From [Clostridium] symbiosum (GTDB lineage: Bacteria > Bacillota > Clostridia > Lachnospirales > Lachnospiraceae), in the NCBI GenBank assembly GCA_021769625.1, contig JAETSN010000033.1, forward strand, positions 1-43,033: a stretch of DNA of 43,033 nucleotides, given 5' to 3'. Each line of letters starts with the position of its first letter. The first letter of the stretch is position 1. The position numbers and the translations under genes are program-made. Positions 18,219 to 26,978 of the stretch are shown one piece after another. Under the pieces are notes generated by a model, which saw nothing but the letters and a program-made list of their open reading frames with translations, made no database searches and was not told where the DNA came from.

Positions 18219-21200
18219 TTATCGTTTCTGAACGCCGATCTCCACTTCTTCCCCGTTGACTTTCCATGCTTTTGCTCCCGCAAGGGCTTCCCCGTAAACG
18301 ATCTCGTCAGCCAATACCTTCTCGGAGATCGCGCCGGCATTCCTCCTTACGATATCCGCGATCTTCTCATTGCCTGTCACGGAGACGCTGATATGGTCCA
18401 TCACCTCAAAGCCGGCATCTTTTCTCATCGTCTGGATCTTGCTGATCACTTCCGCAGAAAAACCTTCTTCCAGCAGTTCGGGCGTCAGATTGGTATCCAG
18501 CACCACCGTCACATCTTTATCAGCCTGCGCCACAAAGCCTTCCTTCTGGGACATTTCGATCAGCAAATCCTCCTCCGCAAGGGAGATCTTTACGCCGTCC
18601 ACCTCAAAGTCCAGCGTACCGCCCTCTTTAAACGAGGTAACTGCCGCCATAGCGGAAAGTCCGTCCACATCTGCCAGATATGCCCTGATACCGCCGAGCT
18701 GTTTGCCGTATTTGGGTCCCAGCGTGCGAAGCTGCGGCTTAAAACTGTAGCTTGTATAAGAGGAGACATCATCCGTAAACGTAACTTTCTTCACGTTCAG
18801 CTCATCCCGCACAATATCGCGGTAGAAAGCGGGAAGTTCGCTCTGTGCTTTCACGATCATCTCTCCGATCGGCTGGCGGTTCTTGATGTTTGCCTCGTTC
18901 CTTGCCGCCCTGCCCAGTACCACGATGCGCAGCACCTCTTCCATATAATCTTCCAGTTCTCTGTCGATAAACTCCTCTTTCACCGTCGGGAAATCGCAGA
19001 GGTGAATGCTCTCCGGCGCATTTTTATCGATGCTGCATACCAGATTTCTGTATATCTCCTCCGTCATGAACGGCACCAGCGGCGCCGCGCATTTGCAGAT
19101 ATCCACCAGCGCGGTATAGAGCGTCATATAGGCACCTATCTTGTCCTGCTCCATGCCCTTTGCCCAGAAGCGCTCCCTGCTTCTGCGCACATACCAGTTG
19201 CTCATCTCGTCCACAAAGTTATCCAGCACTCTCGCCGCTTCAGGGATCCTGTAGTTTTCAAGGTGCTGATCCACCTGTCCGATGGCAGTGTTCAATTTGG
19301 ACAACAGCCACTTATCCATCACCGGCAGTTTCTCATAATCCAGCGTATATTTTGTCGCATCAAATGCATCGATATTCGCGTACAGCACAAAGAATGCATA
19401 GGTATTCCAGAGAGTGCCGAGGAACTTTCTCTGCCCCTCCTGCACAGCCTTTCCGTGGAAACGGTTCGGCAGCCAGGGCGCCGAATTGATGTAGAAATAC
19501 CAGCGGATCGCGTCTCCGCCGTAGGTCTCCAGCGCTTCAAACGGATCGACCGCATTTCCTTTGGATTTGCTCATCTTCTGCCCGTTCTCATCCTGAACAT
19601 GCCCCAGCACGATGACATTCTCAAAGGGCGATCTGTTAAACAGCAGCGTGGACTCCGCCATCAGGGAGTAGAACCATCCTCTCGTCTGGTCTACCGCCTC
19701 GGAGATAAACTGCGCCGGGAACTGCGCCTCAAACAGTTCCTTATTCTCAAAAGGATAATGATGCTGTGCAAAGGGCATCGCACCGGAGTCAAACCAGCAG
19801 TCGATCACCTCCGGCACGCGCTTCATAACGCCGCCGCACTTCGGGCAGGTGCAGGTTATTTCATCGATATACGGCCTGTGCAGTTCCACATCCTTCGCCT
19901 TCGGATTGCCGGAGAGCTTCTCCAGTTCTTCCCTCGAACCGATGGCTTCCTGATGTCCGCAGCCTTCGCACTCCCAGATATTTAACGGCGTCCCCCAGTA
20001 ACGGTTTCTGGAAACGCCCCAGTCCTGAATATTTTCCAGCCAGTTTCCGAACCGCCCCTCGCCGATGGAAGCGGGAATCCAGTTCACTGTCTTATTGTTT
20101 CTCACAAGATCGTCACGCACAGCAGTCATCCTGATAAACCAGGACTCTCTCGCATAGTAGATCAGCGGCGTGTCACAGCGCCAGCAGAACGGATAGTCGT
20201 GCTCAAACTTCGGGGCGGAGAAAAGTTTCCCCTCCTTGTCCAGATCCACGAGGATATCCTTGTCCGCATCCTTCACAAACTTGCCGGCATAGGGCGTCTC
20301 CCCGGTCATATTGCCCTTACCGTCCACAAACTGCACGAACGGCAGGTCATATTTACGTCCCACATTCGCATCATCCTCACCGAAGGCCGGCGCGATATGC
20401 ACGATGCCGGTACCGTCGGACATTGTGACATAGCTGTCACAAGTGATATAAAACCCTTTCTTGTTCTGCTTTTTTGCCGCCTCGCCCGCGCAGGCAAAGA
20501 GCGGTTCGTACTCCTTATGTTCCAGATCCGTTCCGACATAAGTTTCCAGCACTTCATACGCAGGCTTTCCCTCTTCCGCAAGGCAGCCCAGCACATTATC
20601 CAGCAGTTCCTGCGCCATATAGTAGATATGGCCGTCAGCCGCCTTCACCTTGCAGTAGGCGTCCTCCGGATTTACGCAGAGCGCCACGTTGGAGGGCAGC
20701 GTCCAGGGTGTGGTCGTCCAGGCCAGGAAATAGGTGTTTTCCTCGCCCACCGCTTTAAAGCGCACCACCGCGGAGCGCTCTTTCACCGCCCTGTACCCCT
20801 GAGCCACCTCATGGGAGGACAGCGGCGTACCGCATCTCGGGCAATACGGCACGATCTTAAAGCCTTTATAGAGGAGCTTCTTGTCCCAGATCTGCTTCAG
20901 AGCCCACCACTCGGATTCGATAAAATCATCATAATATGTCACATAGGGATCATCCATATCGGCCCAAAAACCGACCGTGCCGGAAAAATCCTCCCACATG
21001 CCTTTATACTGCCAGACAGACTCCTTGCATTTCTCGATAAAAGGCGCCAGGCCATACTGCTCGATCTGCTCCTTCCCATCCAACCCCAGCTCTCTTTCCA
21101 CTTCCAGTTCCACCGGCAGGCCATGGGTATCCCACCCCGCCTTCCTCGGCACCATATATCCTTTCATCGTCCGGTACCGCGGGATCATATCCTTGATCGC

Positions 21201-21386
21201 ACGGGTCAGCACATGGCCGATGTGCGGCTTGCCATTGGCTGTCGGCGGTCCGTCGTAAAACGTATAGGTCGGCCCGTCCTTTCTGATCTCCATGGACTTC
21301 CGGAAAATATCATTTTCTTTCCAGAACTGACAGACTTCTTTTTCCCTGTCTACAAAATTCAGATTCGTATCAACTTTCTGGTACAT
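18219..21386 (-). CDS. ileS: Isoleucyl-tRNA synthetase, type 2 (eukaryote-like)
   Basis: 1055 aa, class I synthetase that charges tRNA-Ile. The HIGH motif is at 55-58 (PTANGKPHIGH), and KMSKSKGN lies near residue 600 just after GHVQDENGQ. The editing domain includes TTTPWTLPSN and GTGIVHIAPAFGEDD. Length over 1000 aa and WDTHGLPVELEVE, rather than the shorter ~930-aa form, place it in the IleS2 group, which is generally less sensitive to mupirocin (family knowledge, not tested here). GGAAAGGAAG lies upstream of the ATG. The leader is short and holds no T-box; it carries tandem repeats instead. Confidence 0.97.
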   Translation of the reverse strand: MYQKVDTNLNFVDREKEVCQFWKENDIFRKSMEIRKDGPTYTFYDGPPTANGKPHIGHVLTRAIKDMIPRYRTMKGYMVPRKAGWDTHGLPVELEVERELGLDGKEQIEQYGLAPFIEKCKESVWQYKGMWEDFSGTVGFWADMDDPYVTYYDDFIESEWWALKQIWDKKLLYKGFKIVPYCPRCGTPLSSHEVAQGYRAVKERSAVVRFKAVGEENTYFLAWTTTPWTLPSNVALCVNPEDAYCKVKAADGHIYYMAQELLDNVLGCLAEEGKPAYEVLETYVGTDLEHKEYEPLFACAGEAAKKQNKKGFYITCDSYVTMSDGTGIVHIAPAFGEDDANVGRKYDLPFVQFVDGKGNMTGETPYAGKFVKDADKDILVDLDKEGKLFSAPKFEHDYPFCWRCDTPLIYYARESWFIRMTAVRDDLVRNNKTVNWIPASIGEGRFGNWLENIQDWGVSRNRYWGTPLNIWECEGCGHQEAIGSREELEKLSGNPKAKDVELHRPYIDEITCTCPKCGGVMKRVPEVIDCWFDSGAMPFAQHHYPFENKELFEAQFPAQFISEAVDQTRGWFYSLMAESTLLFNRSPFENVIVLGHVQDENGQKMSKSKGNAVDPFEALETYGGDAIRWYFYINSAPWLPNRFHGKAVQEGQRKFLGTLWNTYAFFVLYANIDAFDATKYTLDYEKLPVMDKWLLSKLNTAIGQVDQHLENYRIPEAARVLDNFVDEMSNWYVRRSRERFWAKGMEQDKIGAYMTLYTALVDICKCAAPLVPFMTEEIYRNLVCSIDKNAPESIHLCDFPTVKEEFIDRELEDYMEEVLRIVVLGRAARNEANIKNRQPIGEMIVKAQSELPAFYRDIVRDELNVKKVTFTDDVSSYTSYSFKPQLRTLGPKYGKQLGGIRAYLADVDGLSAMAAVTSFKEGGTLDFEVDGVKISLAEEDLLIEMSQKEGFVAQADKDVTVVLDTNLTPELLEEGFSAEVISKIQTMRKDAGFEVMDHISVSVTGNEKIADIVRRNAGAISEKVLADEIVYGEALAGAKAWKVNGEEVEIGVQKR

Positions 21387-21402
21387 GGCTTCTTCCTTTC
21401 CC

Positions 21403-21472
21403 TATCACAGTGAACGCCTGCGGCTTATCACAAACGCCTGCGGCTTATCACGATATATGCGCTGCGGCTTAT
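21403..21472 (-). repeat. Tandem repeats in the ileS leader
   Basis: Three consecutive units ending in CTGCGGCT and starting TATCAC occupy 21403-21425, 21426-21445 and 21446-21469. The first two share AACGCCTGCGGCT exactly; the third is diverged. They make up most of the predicted 5' untranslated region of ileS. Confidence 0.8.
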
Positions 21473-21499
21473 TTTCCTTTATAAATATTTAACATTTTT

Positions 21500-21528
21500 A
21501 GTTTAATGGGGTGTGATAGAAATGTCAA
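21500..21528 (-). promoter_or_regulatory. Promoter of ileS
   Basis: A perfect -35 TTGACA (21528-21523, minus strand) and TAAACT (21505-21500) are 17 bases apart. The leader would be about 105 bases, too short for a T-box. Confidence 0.65.
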
Positions 21529-21585
21529 GAATTTATTCCCGCTGTTGTCGCTTTACACCGCTTTATCGCCGCCCCTCTAAAAATA

Positions 21586-21614
21586 ATGACAGGCAATTTA
21601 AAGAATGCTATAAT
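21586..21614 (+). promoter_or_regulatory. Promoter of the zinc-ribbon membrane protein gene
   Basis: ATGACA (21586-21591) and TATAAT (21609-21614) are 17 bases apart, some 34 bases before the ATG. It diverges from the ileS promoter. Confidence 0.75.
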
Positions 21615-21647
21615 AATAGAAATTCTTTATTCAGGGGAGGGATGGAT

Positions 21648-22007
21648 ATGTTTTGCCAGAATTGTGGAAATCAGCTGATGCCGGGCGCACCGACCTGCCC
21701 GAGATGCGGCTGTCCTGTTTACTATCAGATGCCGCAGCCGCCGGGCGGATATTATAAGCCCGAAAAGAAAGGATTGTCGATCGCTTCCATGGTCCTCGGC
21801 CTTATCGGGCTTGTGGCATGGCTTTTGCCCCTTGTCGGATATCCTGTTATCATTCCCGGATTAATACTGGGAATCATCGGAAGAAAACAGGGCGGTAAAA
21901 GCTACGCAACCGCAGGTATCATACTGTGTATCATCACGCTGATACTCACATTGATCAATTCTGCACTGGGTATCTATCTTCAGGTGCGTGGCCTTGCATT
22001 TCAATGA
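21648..22007 (+). CDS. Zinc-ribbon plus DUF4190-type membrane protein
   Basis: 119 aa. An N-terminal zinc ribbon has two CxxC knuckles (FCQNCGNQ and TCPRCGCP, residues 2-22). A Pro/Gly linker follows, then two membrane segments (about 45-70 and 85-112) as in DUF4190 proteins. The start at 21648 is six bases after GGGGAGGG; the in-frame ATG six bases earlier overlaps the ribosome site. No function is established for this small-protein class. It is a single gene between ileS (divergent) and pncB, and pncB has its own promoter. Confidence 0.8.
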   Translation: MFCQNCGNQLMPGAPTCPRCGCPVYYQMPQPPGGYYKPEKKGLSIASMVLGLIGLVAWLLPLVGYPVIIPGLILGIIGRKQGGKSYATAGIILCIITLILTLINSALGIYLQVRGLAFQ

Positions 22008-22043
22008 CCGTTACCATGCTCTGATATCCGGGAAATATTCACC

Positions 22044-22072
22044 TTGTTTTTTTTATCTTCGAGGTGTACAAT
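22044..22072 (+). promoter_or_regulatory. Promoter of pncB
   Basis: TTGTTT (22044-22049) and TACAAT (22067-22072) are separated by 17 bases, about 41 bases before the ribosome site. I see no clear NiaR-type operator. Confidence 0.65.
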
Positions 22073-22119
22073 GAGGACGATTTGAAACTGACATTTCACC
22101 CATAAGGAGGGTATGTGCT

Positions 22120-23577
22120 ATGGACAGGCAGAATTTGACATTATTGACAGATCTGTATGAACTCACAATGATGCAGGGGTATTTCCGCAACATGGACAGG
22201 AATGAGACCGTGATTTTTGACGCGTTCTACCGAAGCAATCCGAACGGCGGCGGCTACGCGATCTCTGCGGGCCTCGAGCAGCTCATCAACTATATTAAGG
22301 AACTGCATTTTGCGCCGCAGGATATTGAATACCTTGCGAGCCTCCATATTTTTGATAAGGATTTTCTGGATTACCTGGCTGATTTCCGTTTCTCCGGCAG
22401 TATTTACGCCATTCCGGAGGGCACAGTCATCTTTCCGAGGGAGCCCCTTGTGAAGGTCATTGCTCCGATCATGGAAGCACAGCTTGTAGAAACCGCCATT
22501 TTAAACATCATCAACCACCAGTCCCTGATCGCCACGAAGGCATCCCGGGTATGCTGGGCTGCAAGAGGGGACGGCATCATGGAATTCGGGCTGCGCAGGG
22601 CGCAGGGGCCGGACGCCGGCACATACGGCGCGAGGGCTGCAGTCATCGGCGGCTGCATCGGCACTTCCAATGTTCTCTGCGGACAGCTTTTCGACGTGCC
22701 GGTAAAGGGCACCCATGCCCACAGCTGGATCATGAGTTTTCCGGATGAATATACCGCCTTTAAGACCTACGCGGACATGTACCCTTCCGCCTGCATCCTG
22801 CTGGTGGATACCTACGATACCCTGAAGTCCGGCGTTCCCAATGCGATCCGCGTTTTTCAGGAGATGCGGGATGCCGGCGTAAAATTAAGTTATTACGGCA
22901 TCCGTTTAGACAGCGGCGACCTCGCCTATCTTTCGAAGAAAGCACGGAAGATGCTGGATGAGGCGGGTTTCCCCGATGCGGTGATCTCCGCTTCCAATGA
23001 TCTGGACGAATACCTGATCGACTCATTGAAGGTGCAGGGCGCAGCCATCACCTCCTGGGGCGTGGGCACAAACCTGATCACCAGCAAGGACTGGCCCGCT
23101 TTCGGCGGTGTTTACAAACTGGCCGCCATCATGGGCGAGGACGGAAAGTTCATCCCCAAGATCAAGCTGTCCGAGAACTCCGAGAAAGTGACGAACCCGG
23201 GCAACAAGACCATCTACCGTATTTACGATAAGGAGACCGGCAAGATCAAGGCGGATCTGATCTGCCTTGTGGACGAGGAATTCTCAGAGAACGAACCGCT
23301 GCTGCTCTTCGACCCTCTGGAGCCGTGGAAAAAGACAAAGTTAAAACCCGGCACCTATACCATGAGAGAACTGTTAAAACCTGTTTTCGTAGACGGCAAA
23401 TGCGTTTATGAATCTCCCAAAGTGATGGACATCCGGGAATACTGCCAGAAGGAGCTCTCCACACTCTGGGACGAGACAAGGCGACTGGTCAATCCGCAGG
23501 AAGTCTATGTGGATCTTTCCAGCAAACTTTATGATATTAAGATCGAACTGTTGGATCGGATGAGTGAAAAAGGATAA
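22120..23577 (+). CDS. pncB: Nicotinate phosphoribosyltransferase
   Basis: 485 aa. It converts nicotinate and PRPP (with ATP) to nicotinate mononucleotide for NAD salvage. The opening LLTDLYELTMMQGYF, the phosphorylated-histidine region GTHAHSWIMSFPDE (near 205), YYGIRLDSGDLAYLSKKAR and SWGVGTNLITSKD are typical of the family. AAGGAGG lies about nine bases before the ATG. The stop codon falls inside the 5' arm of the terminator stem. No other NAD gene is adjacent. Confidence 0.96.
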   Translation: MDRQNLTLLTDLYELTMMQGYFRNMDRNETVIFDAFYRSNPNGGGYAISAGLEQLINYIKELHFAPQDIEYLASLHIFDKDFLDYLADFRFSGSIYAIPEGTVIFPREPLVKVIAPIMEAQLVETAILNIINHQSLIATKASRVCWAARGDGIMEFGLRRAQGPDAGTYGARAAVIGGCIGTSNVLCGQLFDVPVKGTHAHSWIMSFPDEYTAFKTYADMYPSACILLVDTYDTLKSGVPNAIRVFQEMRDAGVKLSYYGIRLDSGDLAYLSKKARKMLDEAGFPDAVISASNDLDEYLIDSLKVQGAAITSWGVGTNLITSKDWPAFGGVYKLAAIMGEDGKFIPKIKLSENSEKVTNPGNKTIYRIYDKETGKIKADLICLVDEEFSENEPLLLFDPLEPWKKTKLKPGTYTMRELLKPVFVDGKCVYESPKVMDIREYCQKELSTLWDETRRLVNPQEVYVDLSSKLYDIKIELLDRMSEKG

Positions 23578-23600
23578 GCGGGGACGCTTATCCTTTTCTT
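23568..23600 (+). terminator. Rho-independent terminator of pncB
   Basis: A 12-bp perfect stem (23568-23579 with 23586-23597), a six-base loop and a T-rich end. The pncB stop codon (23575-23577) is inside the stem. Confidence 0.85.
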
Positions 23601-23617
23601 TAAGCCATTCTTTCATG

Positions 23618-23875
23618 CTACTGTTTCCCGGTGATCTGCCTGACCCTCTCTGCCAGTTCCTCCGGTACTTCCTTGTCCAATACAATTAATTTTAGTACTT
23701 CATTTATCAGGTCTTGCTCTTCCTCTGTATATCCCTCTTCAATATCATATTGATAGGGATCGATCCCCAGTTCCCGGAGCCTTCTATTCTGCTCCCTTTC
23801 CCTATCAATTGATTCCCGTGAACGTTTTTCTGCAACGTGAGAACTGCTTTTGGGCGCTGTCGGTATATTCAGCAT
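23618..23875 (-). CDS. Small acidic protein paired with the JAMM-like protein
   Basis: 85 aa of unknown family. The N-terminal half is polar and charged (SRESIDREREQNRRLRELGIDPYQYD); the C-terminal half is predicted helical and acidic (YTEEEQDLINEVLKLIVLDKEVPEELAERV). No signal or membrane segment. AAGGAGG lies nine bases before the ATG, and the start overlaps the last seven bases of the upstream gene, so the two are co-translated. Such close pairing suggests a physical partner, perhaps an inhibitor or adaptor; this is inference. Confidence 0.65.
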   Translation of the reverse strand: MLNIPTAPKSSSHVAEKRSRESIDREREQNRRLRELGIDPYQYDIEEGYTEEEQDLINEVLKLIVLDKEVPEELAERVRQITGKQ

Positions 23876-24417
23876 GTCATTTCCTCCTTAACATAGCGGA
23901 TATTTAGCACAGATTGATTTTCCTGCAAAACATGATCCAGAATTTTCTCTCTTGACCATACATATTTATTCTTCTCAATCTCTTTTGAATAATATTCTAT
24001 CATTTTATACTCATCAAATTTTTGGAGTTTCTGCAAAAAATAAATATTCCCCCTGTTTCCCACAACTATCAAAGTATTTACCGCTTTTGTTTTGCAGAAA
24101 TTAAAAATATCCCTATCGGAAAATATATGATTACTGGGATGATTGTGAATCAGTATCAGGCTGCTGTTCCCCTCCTCCAGTTCTCCCGATATGTTATATC
24201 TTACATAATTCTCCGTCCCGACTACAATATCATAAATATCCCAATCTGATTTATCCAGCATGATCCCGACTTCATTGCTGTTATTATAGTCCTTTGCATA
24301 CTGCAATGCATATTTTATCCATCCGTTAACATATTCATTTTCAATCGCATTCATTCCCATAATAGATATTTCAGGCAGATTATCTATTATTTCCTGTCTG
24401 ATCATATTTTTAGCCAT
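23869..24417 (-). CDS. JAMM/MPN-like (RadC-related) domain protein
   Basis: 182 aa. ILIHNHPSNHIFSDRDIF supplies the JAMM metal-site pattern (His91, His93, Ser100, Asp103), and Glu49 in NEVGIML is placed to be the catalytic acid. The spacing between the second His and Ser is one residue shorter than in RadC, so activity is not certain. The domain is followed by LIVVGNRGNIYFL as in RadC-type proteins. There is no helix-hairpin-helix region, hence it is not RadC itself. AGGAG stands six bases before the ATG. Possible roles are a metallopeptidase that acts on its small partner or a defence or polymorphic-toxin component; sequence does not decide. Confidence 0.7.
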   Translation of the reverse strand: MAKNMIRQEIIDNLPEISIMGMNAIENEYVNGWIKYALQYAKDYNNSNEVGIMLDKSDWDIYDIVVGTENYVRYNISGELEEGNSSLILIHNHPSNHIFSDRDIFNFCKTKAVNTLIVVGNRGNIYFLQKLQKFDEYKMIEYYSKEIEKNKYVWSREKILDHVLQENQSVLNIRYVKEEMTC

Positions 24418-24528
24418 TTGTGCTCCTGAGAGATTCCAAAAAGAAGGCAGTCTTTACTTTTTTATAAAATCATTGTATTTGCCCTTCCAAAATCCCATGC
24501 TATTTTATTATTTGTTGGATAAAAAGCA

Positions 24529-24637
24529 CAGGTCTCAGTTGAAATCAGACGGGAAATGTCCCACAGAAATGGCTCTGCCATAAGATTCAAAAGAATATAT
24601 GCTTTTGAAGGCAGTATAGCAGAGCCTGTACTTTTTT
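24529..24637 (+). ncRNA. Conserved repeat S1 with terminator, candidate small RNA
   Basis: The first 54 bases (24529-24582) match S2 at 33452-33505 with only three differences. A small hairpin lies at GGGAAATGTCCC. A terminator follows: GGCTCTGC (24571-24578) pairs with GCAGAGCC (24619-24626) around an inner A+T-rich hairpin, then a T run. No coding sequence on this strand reads into it, so it may be its own transcript. No convincing promoter was seen. Confidence 0.55.
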
Positions 24638-24649
24638 GCAAGTATCATC

Positions 24650-26074
24650 CTATTTTTTCTTATTCTTTTTTTTGACTTCTTTTATATCAGTTACTTCATG
24701 CTCCGTATTTACATCATCCCGTTCATCTACGCCTTCATCATACTCCCTTAGCCCTGCAAGAATAGCAATGTTTTCCTCCTGACAATTAGCTGTTTCTGTG
24801 AATTCTCCCACTTCCCTCTCTTTATTCGATATTTCTCCCACTAATTCAATACCAGTACTTTCCATTTCTAAATTTTTACCACTTGAAATACTTCCGGATA
24901 AAAATAACGCCCCCTTCGCACTGATCGGCCCAACCATTTCATACAATACGGATGAAGACAAAATAATTGTAAGCATTAATTTTCCGGTTTCCTCCGGCAG
25001 CATTCTCTGCCCCAAAAATGCCAGTCCGATTGCAACCCCGGCCTGTGGAATCAAAGCCAATCCCAAATAATTTCGAATCTCTTTCGTTGTTTTCATTGCC
25101 AGACAGCTTATATATGTTCCCAAATACTTGCCGACTATACGAATCAAAAAATAGCATACGCCAATTGCACCAACTGTTTTTAGCGCATCAAGATCCAGAT
25201 TCATTCCTGACACAATAAAAAAGATCGACATAACTGGCGGTGTAAAATTATTAATCTGGCGAAACAATTTTTTATCCATCGTCAAATTAATATATACCGC
25301 CCCAAAAACCATGCAGGATAGAAGCGGCGAAATGTCTACTGCTGCACAGATTCCGGAAATCCCTAACAACATTGCAATAACCAGGATCAATCTGTTATCA
25401 CGGCTTCTTGCAGGAATTAAAAGTCTGCTTAAAAAATAACCACAGAATGCCCCTAATGCAATCATTAAAATATTATACACTATTGGAATTGTTATATCAC
25501 TTACAGACAATTTCCCCGATGCGCTTCCGTTCACAATAGCTGAAACAATACTGAATGCCAGCAAGCAGACCACATCATCCATAGCCACAACCTGCAAAAG
25601 CGTATTTACAAATTCACCTTTTGCCTTGTACTGATTGATCGTCATCATCGTACTGGCGGGAGCAGTCGCCGTGGCAATTGCCCCCAATATCAATGCAAAT
25701 CCCCATTCCAGCGAAAAAATTAGTTTCAAAAGAATTGTAACCAATATCCCCGCAGCAAGTGCCTCACTGATCGTAATAAAAATAATTTTCTTCCCGGTCT
25801 GCATAAGTACTTCTTTTTTAAAAAATTTCCCCACCCCGAAAGCTATAAAAGCAAGCGCCCAGTCACTGACAAATCCCATTGTCTTGATAATTGAGGTCGG
25901 AATCATATTAAGGCAATACGGCCCTATCAAAATCCCTGCCAGAATATATCCGCTTACTTTTGGCATATTCAACGTATTGGTTAATCTTGTCATAATAAAT
26001 CCGGAAAACAATATAATGGAAAGTACCAAAAGTATTTCTGTTTCCTGATTCAAGCCACTCAGAAATTCCAGCAT
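24650..26074 (-). CDS. CPA2-family cation:proton antiporter
   Basis: 474 aa with about 12 membrane segments in the first 390 residues, matching the KefB/NapA-like Na+/H+ exchanger domain. Paired aspartates in AMDDVVCLLAFS (166-167) follow ATATAPASTMMTINQ and are the ion-binding pair of electrogenic members. Unlike KefB, there is no TrkA-N nucleotide-binding domain. Instead an acidic, Lys-rich-ended cytosolic tail runs from about 395 to 474. AGGAG is some 13 bases from the ATG, longer than ideal. It lies 54 bases after the GDPD gene and is probably the last gene of that operon. Confidence 0.88.
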   Translation of the reverse strand: MLEFLSGLNQETEILLVLSIILFSGFIMTRLTNTLNMPKVSGYILAGILIGPYCLNMIPTSIIKTMGFVSDWALAFIAFGVGKFFKKEVLMQTGKKIIFITISEALAAGILVTILLKLIFSLEWGFALILGAIATATAPASTMMTINQYKAKGEFVNTLLQVVAMDDVVCLLAFSIVSAIVNGSASGKLSVSDITIPIVYNILMIALGAFCGYFLSRLLIPARSRDNRLILVIAMLLGISGICAAVDISPLLSCMVFGAVYINLTMDKKLFRQINNFTPPVMSIFFIVSGMNLDLDALKTVGAIGVCYFLIRIVGKYLGTYISCLAMKTTKEIRNYLGLALIPQAGVAIGLAFLGQRMLPEETGKLMLTIILSSSVLYEMVGPISAKGALFLSGSISSGKNLEMESTGIELVGEISNKEREVGEFTETANCQEENIAILAGLREYDEGVDERDDVNTEHEVTDIKEVKKKNKKK

Positions 26075-26128
26075 GTCAGTATTCTTTCTCCTCAGTTATT
26101 ACACGCATTTAAATCAACATATTTCAAG

Positions 26129-26962
26129 TCAGCGCTTGCCTGTTTTTTTAAGATATTCTCCAAGTTCCAATACCCAGTCTGTCTGAATAATATCCATACC
26201 TTTATCAATCAGCCACTTCCAGCCCAAATCAGGTCCCTGAAGTAAAGATATATCATCCCCATGTCCTACGCATAAATTGTTATTTACTCCCATGTCAAGT
26301 GCGTTACACCATAACTTTATGCCTCTATTGTGCATGTCATCCACAAACTCTTCAGAAATCAGATAATCACTTTCAGTAGTAATAAATATTTCTACTATCT
26401 TTACAGGAATTTCTTCCAACACCTGATAAAGCGCTTCTAAACCATCATCATTTTTTACTACCGGCACATATAAGGGCTTATACCCGGTTTCTTTGAGCCA
26501 TTTTATATCTTTTTCACAGGGCACCGGATTTTTCAAAAGAATCTGATCTTCCATATCATATTCCAGAACTTTCTCATATACCTCATCCAGATAATCCCTG
26601 CACTTATCAAGATTGATATAACATTTTCCCTTTAATGCCTGAAGCAGCTCATCCAGAGTATTCAGATACCGCCCGGACGGCTCTCCAATAGAATTCAGAA
26701 GCTGAATATTTTTTACTTCTTCATATGTATATTTATCAATATCCCCCTCTTTTCTCAATATACGTTCTGCCGTTTCATCATGAAATAATATAAAATTTCC
26801 GTCTGCAAGTTTCGTAATGTCTGTTTCAACAATATCTGCCCCTGCATTCAAAGCATTATAGAATGCATCCAATGTATTTTCCGGTATGCAACCACCAAAA
26901 CGTCCTCTGTGTGATGCAATCCATATATGTTCTCCGATCGTTGAATGAATTAAGTCCTTCAT
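26129..26962 (-). CDS. Glycerophosphodiester phosphodiesterase (cytoplasmic, UgpQ-like)
   Basis: 277 aa, GDPD TIM-barrel. The conserved residues are present: His18-Arg19 in ASHRGRFGG, Glu28 in PENT, Glu46 and Asp48 in VETDI, and His61 in LFHDE. It hydrolyses glycerophosphodiesters to glycerol-3-phosphate and an alcohol. There is no signal peptide, so it acts on imported substrate. It follows an ABC importer with UgpA/UgpE-type permeases, an arrangement like ugpBAE-ugpQ. The gap to the permease gene is 16 bases. This context makes glycerophosphodiesters the best guess for the imported substrate. Confidence 0.9.
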   Translation of the reverse strand: MKDLIHSTIGEHIWIASHRGRFGGCIPENTLDAFYNALNAGADIVETDITKLADGNFILFHDETAERILRKEGDIDKYTYEEVKNIQLLNSIGEPSGRYLNTLDELLQALKGKCYINLDKCRDYLDEVYEKVLEYDMEDQILLKNPVPCEKDIKWLKETGYKPLYVPVVKNDDGLEALYQVLEEIPVKIVEIFITTESDYLISEEFVDDMHNRGIKLWCNALDMGVNNNLCVGHGDDISLLQGPDLGWKWLIDKGMDIIQTDWVLELGEYLKKTGKR

Positions 26963-26978
26963 ATTACAATTTCTCCTT

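Noticed and set aside
18393-19985. A 530-codon open frame on the plus strand opposite ileS
   Set aside because: It is fully antisense to a certain gene, has no recognisable domain and no ribosome site; it reflects codon bias of ileS.
21387-21500. T-box riboswitch upstream of ileS
   Set aside because: The leader is too short and has no AGGGUGGNACCGCG-type T-box sequence; only tandem repeats are present.
23869-24417. RadC DNA-repair protein
   Set aside because: The JAMM-like motif is present but the N-terminal helix-hairpin-helix region is missing and spacing in the metal motif differs.
24650-26074. KefB/KefC glutathione-gated potassium channel
   Set aside because: No TrkA-N (nucleotide-binding) domain follows the membrane part; the tail is a short charged segment.
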